Assembly: GCA_023374045.1 (NCBI GenBank)
Contig: CM041779.1
Span: forward strand, 299,160,167 to 299,224,166
Origin: Limonium bicolor
Taxonomy: Eukaryota > Streptophyta > Magnoliopsida > Caryophyllales > Plumbaginaceae
Direction of reading: 5' to 3'
DNA length: 64,000 nt
Below, piece after piece: positions 23,306-34,068 of this stretch. The position numbers and the translations under genes were made by a program. The number at the start of each line of letters is the position of its first letter. Positions within the stretch are counted from its first letter, which is position 1. The notes under the pieces are model-generated. The model was not told the DNA's origin, did no database searches, and worked only from the letters and a program-made list of their open reading frames with translations.

Positions 23306-25163
23306 GACCAAAAACTTTGTTTTAAAGGTGGGAAAAGTTGCCTAAAAATGGTGATTACTAAGTAATGATGTTATGAGAATGTTAAGGACATGTTAAGTGA
23401 AGTTATGCAACTAAGTTAACGGGGAAAAGTTATAAGCATTAGACATTAAATAATCATGCTACCCCGATGTTAATAAAAGTACATGTGATGTTATCAGTTG
23501 TTCGAGAATTGCTCGAGGAACATAAGTGGACGTGGTAAAGTGGACTCCGGTGACAGGTATGGTTTTCTTGCAACCTGTGTCCTACCGGATTACACCGGCT
23601 TGTTTGCCAATGTGTTTTTCTGTATGTTTGCCACGTTATAAGATAAATCATGAAACGAGTTTACAGTCGTTATTGTTGTTGTATGTTCACGTGCCGATAC
23701 CGGTAACCTCGAATGCACTTGAAGGGCTAGTTAACCACTATTAGGTAAACGTAGGAGAACGGTATCCGGTGATAACGTTTCCGACCTAAGGAACGTTCTA
23801 ACCACGGCTACGCGTGAGTTAGTCATGTGATGTTTGTGTGTGATGTTTGTGTGTGAATGTATGACTCTCCCTTCCCTTGTGTGTGTCTAACAAGACTTAA
23901 CCCAATGTTGTGATTGTTTAACTAAGTTCAATGTTGAACTTCTAACAAGTGCTAACGGGGGAAGTGAGGAGTCCGGCCTGTTCCGGCCACGCGTGTGAGT
24001 ATGGGGGTCGTTGTCATATCAGGTTCGATCCTCTCTGTATGTTATGGTTGTTTTCCAATTTGGTTCCCAACCGTCCCTTTAGCTTAACCAAGGCGATTAC
24101 TGACTCACGTCGGGCCACAGGGGCATACTATGTTATGTTTGTTCGGTGTGCTTGGATCACTATATCCGAGAAACCTTGTGCTAAGTTATCCGTTCATTTA
24201 ACGAGACGGTAACGAGTTATGTAACGAGCTTATCATGAGACTGGCAACATTCTCTAGGCTCACCAGTGTATAAACAATGTTTGGGTCGGTTCCTAAGAGA
24301 ACCATTCCCGTTATGTTATGTAATTTTGTTGTGATGCAATATCTATTGCGATGTTATGGTGTGCACGTTGAAACGTGCAAAGTGTTGTTATGTGTTGATA
24401 TGTAGTGTATGTTATATGTTGTAAAATGTGGAGTATGTGGATCATGGATATGAATCCCAGTTTGTGATAAGAGGCGTTTAAGGATAACCCGATTTAAGGG
24501 TAAGTGTCGTCTATTAAGGAAGTAGCTCCATTAGAGGAGGAACACTCTAGGGATAATGAATACCATGAGTGACTTATCAAGTAAGGATGTATTATCCGTT
24601 TGTTGAGCCCATTGAGGCGAAATGTTATGTGTTATGTGTTTATAGTACATGCATGATTTAAATATAATCAACCGCATGCTAAGACGACAATTAGTTGTGC
24701 GTGGCCGGTAGCATGTGGGCTGCGGGATTACCATACCAGCAAAGGTGCTGAGCCCCTTGGGGGCCACCCTTTCTCTTCTTTTCCTATTTCAGGTACAAGG
24801 AGCTGGGAGCCGTTCGAGAGTAGGACGGGGTAGTCGTTGTACATGGGTAATCATTTAGAGTTGTATATATATACGGTAGGTGTTAGTGAAGACCGAAATT
24901 GTTATCGCATCCGGCATCAGTTTTTGTAAATACTCGGTACAGTTGGAAGTATGTGTTATGTTGTTGTTATGGAAAGGGATAGTGATGTGGTAGTACCGCT
25001 CGGGAATCTAGTCCCTCAGACCGGGTACAATGTTTATGTAATAGCCTTGTTAGCCACGTGGGTGGTTAACGACGTGTAACACCATCGATGTTAAGTAATG
25101 TGAAGTAGTATATTTTCCGCTGCAGGATGTTGTTATGTGTTTGTTGTTGGATGGGGTGTTACA

Positions 25164-25716
25164 GCGGTGCTAAGCTTCAACTCAGTACCAAGCGCTTCCC
25201 GTGTTGCTCTCCAGTATCTCGAAAGAAATCTGGTGTCGCGGTCAGATACAATGGTTTTCGGGACTCCGTGGTGTCGGATGATCTCCTTGTCGAATAGCTC
25301 CGCGAGCTTCGCCACCTTCCAGGTGTCCTTCATCGGTATGAATCGGGCAACCTTGGTGAGACGATCGACTACTACCCAGATCATGTTGAGTCCTCCCCTA
25401 GCAGGTGGGAGTCCAACAACAAAATCCATAGAGATATCGTGGAATTTCCACTCCGGAATGGGCATGGATTGCACCATTCCTCCGGTCTTCGGTGCTCGAA
25501 CTTCACCTTCTGGCATGTGAGACACCTCAGAACATACTCAGTCACGTCGGATTTCATTCCTGACCACCAGAAGTACCTCTTCATGTCTTTGTACATTTTA
25601 GAGGCTCCCAGATGGACATGCAATGTCGAACAATGTGACTCTCGCAGAATGCGATCCCTTAGCTCAGCATTGCTTCGGGGAACGCATAATCTGCCATTCA
25701 AACGGATCAGACCATC
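25164..25716 (-). pseudogene. Integrase zinc-binding and catalytic core fragment (family A)
   Basis: Minus strand: the HHCC zinc domain HCSTLHVHLGASKMYKDMKR...YVLRCLTCQKVKFEH (about 25665-25500), then the core with WKFHDISMDFVVGLP (first Asp codon 25424-25426), VVVDRLTKVARF and KTIVSDRDTRF (second Asp codon 25241-25243). The frame stops after LGTELKLSTA at 25164, only about 26 residues beyond the second Asp, so the catalytic Glu of the DDE triad is lost. One frameshift near 25510 separates the two domains. Confidence 0.88.
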
Positions 25717-26056
25717 TTCATGCAGTTTGAAGTCGTACTTTCGGCGCTCGAAGGTACCATCTGTGATTTTCTGTCTGATCTCGTGAAGTAAGGTCGCTCA
25801 ACTGAGTGTCTCGCACCTCGTCAACCAAGCTGGAAGAAGCGAGTAGCGAATGGAGCGAGTGTGCTCGACGACTCAGGGCGTCGGCTACTACGTTTGCCTT
25901 CCCTTCTTTATACTGGAGGTTGATGTCGTAATCCGAGAGGAACTCCATCCACCTCCTCTATCTTAGATTCAGTTCTTTCTGGGTAAATACATACTGCAAA
26001 CTTTTGTGGTCGGAGTAGATGGAGATGCTTACCCCATAGAGATAGTGTCGCCATAT
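25717..26056 (-). pseudogene. RNase H C-terminal half and connection (family A)
   Basis: Reads [20 protein letters not shown] and [11 protein letters not shown], then [20 protein letters not shown] and [11 protein letters not shown], the standard end of the gypsy RNase H domain. It continues the half at 31303 once the family E insertion and one CATAT copy are removed. A frameshift occurs near 25955. Confidence 0.9.
26052..26056. repeat. Target-site duplication of family E (left copy)
   Basis: CATAT, repeated at 31303-31307. Removing the element and one copy restores the RNase H codons FALKIWRHY. Confidence 0.92.
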
Positions 26057-27527
26057 TGCTAACAGAAAAATTGTAGGGTAAGAACTATATACAAAATGAA
26101 TAAAATAATAACCTAATCCTACAACTCTACTAGGGTAGCAAAATAAAACCCGGTCGGAGTATAGTGTAAATATATTACGACCGAGAGTATCGTACCCAAG
26201 GGACTTATAGAAAATTAGTCCTAATCCGGGCAAAAGCCTATTCTATAATAAGGGGGGAAATGTAAATGACACCATAATTAACTAAAACCTATCTAAATGC
26301 GAGGTTTAGGACTAAACCACCCTAAGTAACAACATGATCACGCAATGCAACTTCAAGACACGAACTTAACCAACCAACATGATTGCGCCGGATCTCCTGC
26401 CGGACATCAGATGCACGGCATATTCAAAGTCTTGAATGTGCCGGACAGGAAGCACCCGGCAGTGCATCCGGCACGTTCATATGGTGAAACCACTCTCTTG
26501 CTTCGAACAAGAAACTCAAAACCCATTAACAAATCGAGCATATATCATGCCACGAAATGAACAAGGAGATGGGGGAAGATGGATTAACTCGCAATCTTTA
26601 ATGCTAACCCTAAATTATAGATGAAAACATCAAAGACCACTAAGATTTGTCTAACCTATCCTACTCTTGGGAAATCCCCCTTAAGTAGAATTTGCATAAA
26701 GAGAACGAGTGATCAACTAATTCACTTGCACTAAGAACCAGAATCTTAATGAACGCTTGAATTTGTATTGAAATAATCATATTGTTTACATAGAAGGAAT
26801 TCATCCCTAGCCAAAGCCTAACAAGGATTTCTACTTCACCATCCACTCAAATAAAGAAGAAAATACATAAGGGAGAAGGAGATTGAACATAGCCTCAACC
26901 CGAAAAGGAAAATTCTCTTCTTCTTGTGGATGGATCCGTAGAACGCCTTGGACACCAACACTTGGAATGAGGCGGAAATGAAGCGTGGAATGGAGTGGAA
27001 TAATGTTGGAATGTCTTGAATTGTAGCCTTCCTCGGCCTATTTATAGGCCTTAATTGTGTCGATGCCGGGCGTCGTGCCGGGCCCCCAATAGCCGGCACA
27101 CGTGTAAAATGCGCCCAACTGTTAACGGTCGAAACCGTCGATGTCCGTGCGAAACAGTGCTTATGCCGGGTAGGATATACCCGGCATCACACCCGGCATC
27201 ATCCTTTTCACCAACGGTAAAAACTGCTATCGCTTGGTCAACCGTGGTGACTCTTCACTTATGCCGTATGGAATCTACCCGGCATTAGGTCCGGCAATGC
27301 CTCTTTTCTGTTCTGTGCTTATGCCGTGCAGAAACTACCCGGCATGAAGTCCGGCTTCAACTGAACTTTTGCCTAGAAAATCATTCCTTGCACAGAAAAC
27401 TCAAAAACATAAATCTGTACAAATATTATACTTTAACACATAAAGCATAAATAACATAAATATAACTTTATTTAGATAAATATAATACTAAATCTAGTGC
27501 ATAAAATGATAAGTCTGCGGCTTATCA
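26057..27527 (-). mobile_element. Family E 3' LTR
   Basis: TGCTAACAG to GGCTTATCA, 1,471 bp, near-identical to 29819-31302 apart from small indels. It contains CCGGCAT-rich palindromes at 26386-26490 and 27058-27357. Confidence 0.93.
27058..27357. repeat. CCGGCAT hairpin repeats in family E 3' LTR
   Basis: Four units; the clearest is ATGCCGGGTA-GGATA-TACCCGGCAT (27163-27187), a 10-bp perfect stem. Later units near 27259 and 27321 keep the right arm TACCCGGCAT and degrade the left. The equivalents in the other LTR are at 30827-31130. Confidence 0.75.
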
Positions 27528-29074
27528 AGGCCCTACACTTACCTTTTGCTAGTCCTCGAGCAAAACAGGATTAGAACGGACTAATACTTATGCACAAAAC
27601 AGATAAACTCTAGAATGAAAATGTAGATAAATATTTCCAACTATATGACTCTAATTCATAAGTATCACTTAATCTACCTTATCTTGTCAAAAATACTAAT
27701 GGGTATAAAAACAAGGAATTTCAAAATCGATCAAAAACTTTTGGGCTATTCTGCATAAGGGATTTTTGTAATCTCTCCTTTTTCCGGTTTCCATCATTCA
27801 GCTCTATTTTTCAAGAGTTTCTGAATGTGGCCAAGACTCTCATCAATGGTTTTATGAATCAGCCCTATTTTGCAAGAGTTTCTGAATCAACCATGATTTT
27901 TTTTTTTGCATTGAAGAACGGGGAATTTAGGAGAAAAATAAAAGGAAAAACTCTCGTTTCTTGCTTTTATTCTGAGGCACTTTATGAAACCTCTAGGAAT
28001 ATATTGCTTTTCCTTTAGAAGAAGATTTTTCTTTCTTTTTTTTTTCTTTTTCTTCTTCTTCTTTCTTTTGCACAAAACCCTTTTTAAGATTTTCACCCAA
28101 AAGATTTTTCACAATTTGAAAAAAAGAAAAGAATACCCATAAGTACATAAAGGAAAGAATTAAAAGCAAGATCATGTACTCATGTTAATAAAGAGAATCA
28201 AAGAGTTAAAAACAGGAATCTACAAGTCATTAGAAAGCTTACCTCTTGAGAGAACAAGCTTTTAGTCATTCCAATCTTATCTCGATCAAAAACATGCAAA
28301 AAGTTTAGTAAAAACATTGATAAACTTTAAACTTATGCAAATTATTTATAAACAAACATATATATATTTTTTAAGGGGGATCCCTGCCCTACACTTGGCA
28401 GGAACACTGTCCCCAGTGTTCGAAAGAAAAAAAATAAATAAAGAAAGACTGTAACAGATAAAATTAAAAGTAATTAAGAAGAAAATGACTCCCCTGTGGT
28501 GCAAGAAGACTAGACGCGGGGGCTGCCCTACACTTAGCCTTTGGCTACTTGGCAGAGTGATCAGAGATATCGATAGAGATATAACGATCTCGCATACTCC
28601 TGTTGATAAATTTAGCGTTGGAGACGGGAGTTGACCAAGCGGTCATGGTTGAGCAAAAAGTTGCTGCATTTGCAACTGTATCGACTTGCTCCATGCGAAT
28701 GGTCGATGTCTCTGCAAGTTCCGCTTCCTCATATGGTATAAAATCTGGCAATTCGGAGCATTGGGCGTGTGGTCGTGCAATTGTCCACATTCGCCTGTTG
28801 AGGAAGAGAGTTTTTGCCATTCGCCTGTGGTATTTGATTATTTGTGTAGGGAGTGCGTTTGTTGGTTTTATCGTTGCCGTAAGGAACGAACAAATGTCTT
28901 CTTTGTCTCCTGATCGCGGTCAAATGAATCTTCATGAAGATTATGCGATCGGAGATGCATTCACCTTATTTACTTAGGAAGAGCAACACACAATATTAAT
29001 TTAACAAAGAAATATATAAATATATATATATAAATAAATGTTGCGAAACGAAAAGAAAAATAGAACATATTGAA

Positions 29075-29690
29075 TATGCCGGACTTCGGCTGGGCATGAA
29101 GTATCCGGCATTTGACTTCCTCCTTTATGCCGGGTAGAGTGTCGGGTGACTTTAGGCAGTGGACTTCCTCCATATTGCCGGGTTTTCACCAACCGGCATG
29201 TTGCCCGGCGTGACATAAAATCGAAACATGACTTAATTAAAAGACATTTGAAAGGTAAAGGATAATCAAAAAAATGTAAGAGTAAATAAGGGATTGTAGG
29301 GGATCATCCTAACTGTCCCTACTATTTACGATAAAAAAAAAATTACTGAGAGAATTTGAACATGCCGGGTGACATGCCGGATAAACCCCGTCCGGCATAG
29401 GACTTCCTCCGAAATGCCGGGTGAAGAACACCCGGCACAATACCCGGCAGATGCAAATTCGAAATTCAAAATAAAGAATTAAAGTATAGGGACTAAAATA
29501 AGAGAGAAATAACAAAAGGAGTAGACAAGAATACATTCAGATTTGTTAAAATTTAACAATATACGAAATTTTGAAAACAATTTGAATATGTCGGGCATGA
29601 TGCCGGGGCAATCCTGTCCGGCATCGGACTTCCTCCGGGTTTGCCGGGTAACAGTAGCCCGGCGCTTCGCACGGCACATTCAAATCTGCA
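29075..29690. repeat. Three ~240-bp repeats with CCGG hairpins (family E interior)
   Basis: Units near 29075-29215, 29355-29455 and 29585-29690 share GAATATGCCGG-like starts, GACTTCCTCC, and paired CCCGGCA/TGCCGGG arms, separated by AT-rich spacers. On the minus strand all three stay open and give similar peptides, but this looks structural rather than coding. Confidence 0.7.
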
Positions 29691-29797
29691 ACTAAGTGCG
29701 AACATAAATTAAAGAATCAAGGAATCAAAGAATAAAGAATAGGGGAAAAAAAAGAATAGGGCGTTTTACCGAACTTAGGACTTAGACTAATTCTAAG

Positions 29798-29815
29798 TCC
29801 CCGGCAACGGCGCCA
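29798..29815 (-). promoter_or_regulatory. Primer-binding site of family E (tRNA-Asp type)
   Basis: The minus strand reads TGGCGCCGTTGCCGGGGA, complementary to the 3' end of plant tRNA-Asp(GUC), three bases from the LTR. Confidence 0.88.
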
Positions 29816-29818
29816 ATT

Positions 29819-31302
29819 TGCTAACAGAAAAATTGTAGGGTAAGAACTATATACAAAATGAATAAAATAATAACCTAATCCTACAACTCTACTACGGGTA
29901 GCAAAATAAAACCCGGTCGGAGTATAGTGTAAATATATTACGACCGAGAGTATCGTACCCAAGGGACTTATAGAAAATTAGTCCTAATCCGGGCAAAAGC
30001 CTATTCTATAATAAGGGGGGAAATTTAAATGACACCATAATTAACTAAAACCTATCTAAATGCGAGGTTTAGGACTAAACCACCCTAAGTAACAACATGA
30101 TCACGCAATGCAACTTCAAGACACGAACTTAACCAACCAACATGATTGCGCCGGATCTCCTGCCGGACATCAGATGCACGGCATATTCAAAGTCTTGAAT
30201 GTGCCGGACAGGAAGCACCCGGCAGTGCATCCGGCACGTTCATATGGTGAAAGCCACTCTCTTGCTTCGAACAAGAAACTCAAAACCCATTAACAAATCG
30301 AGCATATATCATGCCACGAAATGAACAAGGAGATGGGGGAAGATGGATTAACTCGCAATCTTTAATGCTAACCCTAAATTATAGATGAAAACATCAAAGA
30401 CCACTAAGATTTGTCTAACCTATCCTACTCTTGGGAAATCCCCCTTAAGTAGAATTTGCATAAAGAGAACGAGTGATCAACTAATTCACTTGCACTAAGA
30501 ACCAGAATCTTAATGAACGCTTGAATTTGTATTGAAATAATCATATTGTTTACATAGAAGGAATTCATCCCTAGCCAAAGCCTAACAAGGATTTCTACTT
30601 CACCATCCACTCAAATAAAGAAGAAAATACATAAGGGAGAAGGAGATTGAACATAGCCTCAACCCGAAAAGGAAATCTTCTCTTCTTCTTGTGGATGGAT
30701 CCGTAGAAACGCCTTGGACACCAACACTTGGAATGAGGCGGAAATGAAGCGTGGAATGGAGTGGAATATAATGTTGGAATGTCTTGAATTGTAGCCTTCC
30801 TCGGCCTATTTATAGGCCTTAATTGTGTCGATGCCGGGCGTCGTGCCGGGTCCCCAATAGCCGGCACACGTGTAAAATGCGCCCAACTGTTAACGGTCGA
30901 AAACCGTCGATGTCCGTGCGAAACAGGCTTATGCCAGGTAGGATATACCCGGCATCACACCCGGCATCATCCTTTTCACCAACGGTAAATAACTGCTATC
31001 ACTTGGTCAACCGTGGCGACTCTTCACTTATGCCGGATGGAATCTACCCGGCATTAGGTCCGGCAATGCCTCTTTTCTGTTCTATGCTTATGCCGTGCAG
31101 AAACTACCCGGCATGGAGTCCGGCTTCAACTGAACTTTTGCCTAGAAAATCATTCCTTGCACAGAAAACTCACAAAAACATAAATCTGTACAAATATTAT
31201 ACTTTAACACATAATAAGCATAAATAACATAAATATAACTTTATTTAGATAAATATAATACTAAATCTAGTGCATAAAATATGATAAGTCTGCGGCTTAT
31301 CA
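29819..31302 (-). mobile_element. Family E 5' LTR
   Basis: TGCTAACAG to GGCTTATCA, 1,484 bp. Differences from the 3' LTR include TATAATG for TAATG near 30767 and small homopolymer indels. The hairpin repeats at 30827-31130 match those at 27058-27357. Confidence 0.93.
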
Positions 31303-31690
31303 CATATCTTCAAGGCGAAGACAATGGCTCCTAACTCTAGATCATGTGTCGGGTAATTCTCCTCATGCTTTTTCAGCTGGCGAGAAGCATAGGCTACTAC
31401 CTTGCCATGCTGCATGAGTACGCATCCCATGCCCTTGCCCGATGCATCAGAATACACCTCAAATCCCTCTGTGCCCTCTGGAAGTGTGAGAATTGGCGCT
31501 GAGGTCAATGAGTCTTTTAGTTTCTGGAAGGATACCTCGCACTCCTTTGTCCATACAAAGGGTGCATCTTTCTTCATCAATGACGTCATGGGCTTAGCGA
31601 CTTTTGAGAAGTCCTTACAAACCTCCGGTAATAACCGGCTCAACCAAGAAAGCTCCGGATGTCGGTAACAGTCTTAGGTCTAGGCCATGA
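31303..31690 (-). pseudogene. RNase H N-terminal half (family A)
   Basis: [20 protein letters not shown] (RT-RNase H connection), then [18 protein letters not shown] with the first catalytic Asp, [16 protein letters not shown] and the Glu-bearing [14 protein letters not shown], where the family E element enters. RNase H degrades RNA in the RNA-DNA hybrid during reverse transcription. The frame is intact from 31643 to the insertion, with a frameshift upstream near 31650. Confidence 0.9.
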
Positions 31691-32440
31691 TCACACTGCT
31701 TCGATTTTGGATGGATCTACTGAAATACCCGCGCTCGAGATGACATGACCGAGGAAAGATACCTGATCTAGCCAAAACTCGCATTTGGAGAACTTTGCAT
31801 ACAGCTGGTTCTCGCGCAGTGTCTCAAGTACTCTTCTCAAATGGTTTTCATGTTCTTCTGGTGACTTCGAATACACAAGGATGTCGTCAATGAATACTAC
31901 TACTGAAGTGTCCAGCTGATCACTGAATAACCGGTTCATTAGGTCCATGAATTTGGCTGGTGCATTAGACAAACCGAATGGCATCACTGTGAATTCGTAG
32001 TGGCCATATCTTGTTCGGAATGCTGTTTTCTCAATGTCTTGCTCTTTGATAGCAATTTGGTGATATCGGGATCAGAGATCAATCTTAGAAAAGACGGATG
32101 CTCCCTTCAACTGATCGAACAGGCGTCGATGCGTGGCAATGGATACTTGTTCTTTACAGTGACCGCATTCAATTCGCGGTAGTCGATGCAGAGGCGGAGA
32201 CTACCGTCCTTCTTCTTCACGAAGAGGACCGGTGCTCCCCAGGGTGATACACTCGGGCGTATAAACCCTTTGTCGAGAAGATCATGTAGTTGTTCTTTGA
32301 GTTTGCCATTTCTGCTGGTGCCATACGGTATGGTGCCCTAGCAATGGGACCAGTACCCGGTACAAGGTCGATTTCAAACTCTACTGCTCTCTGTGGTGGC
32401 ATACCAGGTAGCTCTTTGGGAAATACATCAGGGAATTCTG
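31691..32440 (-). pseudogene. Reverse transcriptase (family A)
   Basis: Motifs in order: [56 protein letters not shown], and the catalytic [11 protein letters not shown] (FIDD codons 31883-31894), then [17 protein letters not shown]. In-frame TGA at 32072-32074 replaces the Arg usual in the DLRSGYHQ motif, and frameshifts occur near 32300 and 32180. The protein would copy element RNA into DNA in virus-like particles. The match to plant chromovirus RT is unambiguous. Confidence 0.93.
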
Positions 32441-33008
32441 AGACTACTGCTACATCATCACTGAACTCTGGATCTCTCCAGGTCTTGCACGTGACATAAA
32501 TACACTTCATGTCCTTTTCTGAGCTCCCGATACATTGCCATAGCGGAGATGAGTGTAGTTGAAGGCTCTCTCGGTTCTCTGGCGGTATGAAACAGTGACC
32601 CCAGATGGACTCTTGAGCAGCAATCGGTGCTCGGCGCATAGGATCCGTCCTTTGTGCCGCCCAACCAGTTCATTCCAATTATCAAGTCGAATCCCAATCC
32701 GTTGAATTCAATGAAGGAAATGGGAAATGCTTCACCTTTGATTTGAATGGTGGCGGTGTGGTAATACTTAGTACACTTTACCCGCTCCTTCGACGGGAGA
32801 GTAACCAAGAAATTTGGTAGCTCATCTGCGTCTAGCCCCAACCTTGTAGCGAATGATGGCGATACAAAGGTGTGAGAGGCGCCGGAGTCGAATAATACTG
32901 AGGCTTCGATGCCGTTTACTGGGAAGGTTCCCGTTAGGATGGTGCCGCTTTTGCCGGCTTGTTCTTCGGTGAGGATGCTCAGGTTACCTTCGGTACCGAG
33001 TCCACAAC
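32441..33008 (-). pseudogene. Aspartic protease and linker (family A)
   Basis: The frame enters at a possible splice acceptor (33009/33008) and reads GLGTEGNLSILTEEQAGKSG, GTFPVNGIEASVLFDSGASH with the active-site DSGASH at 32873-32890, FVSPSFATRLGLDADELPNF, and [11 protein letters not shown]. These are the blocks of the retropepsin domain of plant gypsy elements, which cleaves the polyprotein. A frameshift near 32650 parts it from the linker to RT ([19 protein letters not shown]), and another lies near 32480. Confidence 0.9.
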
Positions 33009-33075
33009 CTATTGATTCATAAGATTATAAGTAAAGATGGTGGAACACAAGTGGAATTTAATAACCAACACTGCT

Positions 33076-33081
33076 TTTATT
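33076..33081 (-). terminator. AATAAA polyadenylation-type signal after the AlkB frame
   Basis: The minus strand reads AATAAA about 70 nt beyond the AlkB stop codon (33151-33153) and about 70 nt before the protease acceptor. It is either a relic of the captured gene's 3' UTR or a working early poly(A) site of the element. Confidence 0.45.
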
Positions 33082-33150
33082 GAATAACCAACCATCATAC
33101 ATATTGTGTCTCTAATACACGTTACTACTGGATTACATGCTACTACAAGA

Positions 33151-33903
33151 TTAGTACTTTCTAAAGGTAAGGTTCAGGCGTCCTGGTTTCATGGTGTGGC
33201 ATTGATTATTGCCGGTGGTGCCGTATTCAACTTGATCTTCTGGATCCATGATACAGCAACCTTGATTTTCCACCCATGATTAGAACATCTCCTAATCTCA
33301 ATACCAATTTCTCTACGAGGTCCACACGCTTCTGCTCACTATACAAGAATACGGCGTCATCACAATGGACCAAGACACTACGGGCACTCCTAGTTCAAGA
33401 GATTCCGTTGTCTCGTCCTTGTCTGGGTGTAAGCCGAGTCGTCCTTCTTTTTCATAGAAGTTGACAATACATAGTCTGCTTCAAGTGCAGGGATTGGTTC
33501 ATCTTCATACTGTTGTGCAATTTCTACAGCTTGTGGTGACAAGCATTTGGAATTCTGGGGGTATTGCTGGAGGAGGTGTTGCTCCGTCTCCTGCTCGCGT
33601 TGTTTGGTATGTCTTGGTATAAGGGTTCCAGTCCTTTCCCAAGCACATCATTTTCAGCTCATTGTAGCTCCTTGGGGAATTTGGGTGTATAAAATCCTCC
33701 TGGACCCATTCCTAACTCGTTTGCATCGCGGATGATTGAAACTTGTGTTCGGGTGTCAGTATCCTTTAATAAGATCATACCTGGGCGGATGACCTGACAC
33801 TGTTCGTGTTGAAGTGGTGATTGGCGATGTCGGTCTCTTATGAGGTGAGTTCAAAGGTATTGGGGTAACAGATATGGAATTTCCCTAGGTGGTAAATTCA
33901 TCT
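33151..33903 (-). pseudogene. AlkB-like 2-oxoglutarate/Fe(II) dioxygenase captured by family A
   Basis: Between Gag and protease lies a domain unrelated to retroelement proteins. Minus-strand blocks: QVIRPGMILLKDT, NELGMGPGGFYTPKF, LKMMCLGKDWNPYTKTY, IPPEFQML, CIVNFYEKEGRLGLHPDKDE, LGVPVVSWSI, DDAVFLYSEQ, LVLRLGDVLIMGGKSR, LYHG, and the end MKPGRLNLTFRKY-stop. This order matches plant ALKBH1-type proteins. The iron ligands are the H-x-D codons at 33421-33429 and the His at 33248-33250; the R-x5-R that binds 2-oxoglutarate is at 33160-33180. Family members oxidatively demethylate nucleic acids; the substrate here is unknown. Frameshifts near 33660, 33535, 33475, 33362 and 33243 and a TGA at 33851-33853 break it. 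Confidence 0.85.
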
Positions 33904-34068
33904 AGAGTGAGTTCTAGGCTTACTGATTCATTTCATGCTCAATACATACTTCCATGTTACTTACTCATGCTCAATTTCATACTTCAAGTATTACGCATTC
34001 ATGCTTTCATTCATACAATTACTTTAATTACTTAGTCATGCTTCAGGATTAAAGGTTACAGTGGTTAC
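33902..34068 (-). other. Candidate intron 3 of family A (GT-AG, 167 nt)
   Basis: Donor CCCAG/GTAACC at 34068 and acceptor CACTCTAG/ATGAAT at 33902. The interior is AT-rich with stops in all frames. Splicing places an ATG-led frame (MNLPPREIPYLL) in line with the AlkB domain, apart from one TGA. The same donor could instead join the acceptor at 33009. Confidence 0.55.

Larger units (their letters stand above)
20030..25163 (+). mobile_element. 5'-truncated family B element inserted in the integrase
   Basis: Plus-strand remnant of an element related to 40893-64000: a 378-bp piece of its 3' internal region, a PPT, and a full LTR (20408-25163). The 5' LTR and most of the interior are gone. The expected right target copy is GCGGT (25164-25168), but no left copy remains. 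About 100 integrase codons are missing at the junction, so a deletion after insertion took both element and host sequence. Confidence 0.85.
20408..25163 (+). mobile_element. Family B 3' LTR (diverged copy)
   Basis: Starts TGAAATACCCC and ends GGGGTGTTACA, 4,756 bp. Its reverse complement matches the terminal regions of the LTRs at 40893, 50346 and 59774, including the TGCAGCGGAAA box and CACCCACGTGGCTAACAAGG. Its central hairpin arrays (22500-22690 and 23043-23305) differ in arm sequence from those copies. Confidence 0.88.
27528..29818 (-). other. Family E non-coding interior
   Basis: Holds a 60-bp pyrimidine tract (28016-28075), an unassigned 91-codon frame on the minus strand (28820-28545, starting MAKTLFLNRRMW), and three long hairpin repeats (29075-29690). 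The word GCCCTACACTT recurs at the PPT edge (27530), 28388 and 28523. No retroviral-type domain is visible. Confidence 0.7.
26057..31302 (-). mobile_element. Family E non-autonomous LTR retrotransposon
   Basis: Two LTRs (1,471 and 1,484 bp, TGCTAACAG...GGCTTATCA) flank a 2,291-bp interior, bounded by CATAT duplicates. A tRNA-Asp-type primer site next to the right LTR sets the sense strand as minus. No gag or pol domain is present, so it must have used proteins of another element. The Asp primer separates it from families A-D. The LTR pair is very similar, so the insertion is comparatively young. Confidence 0.92.
33009..34068 (-). other. Possible alternative intron spanning the AlkB region
   Basis: The same donor (34068) joined to the acceptor AATCAATAG/GTTGTGG at 33009 removes 1,060 nt including AlkB. 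It joins a frame ending GTGTKSGP to GCGLGTEGNLS of the protease in phase. A T-rich stretch (ATCTTTACTTATAATCTTATG) precedes the acceptor. This would give a conventional Gag-Pol message. Inference from sequence only. Confidence 0.4.

Noticed and set aside
28603..28977. 124-codon plus-strand frame in the family E interior
   Set aside because: It overlaps an equally open minus-strand frame, lies in a non-coding retroelement interior, and shows no domain.
33151..33903. A normal host ALKBH gene at this position
   Set aside because: It lies on the same strand between Gag and protease of one retroelement, within its target duplications, and lacks its own promoter region.
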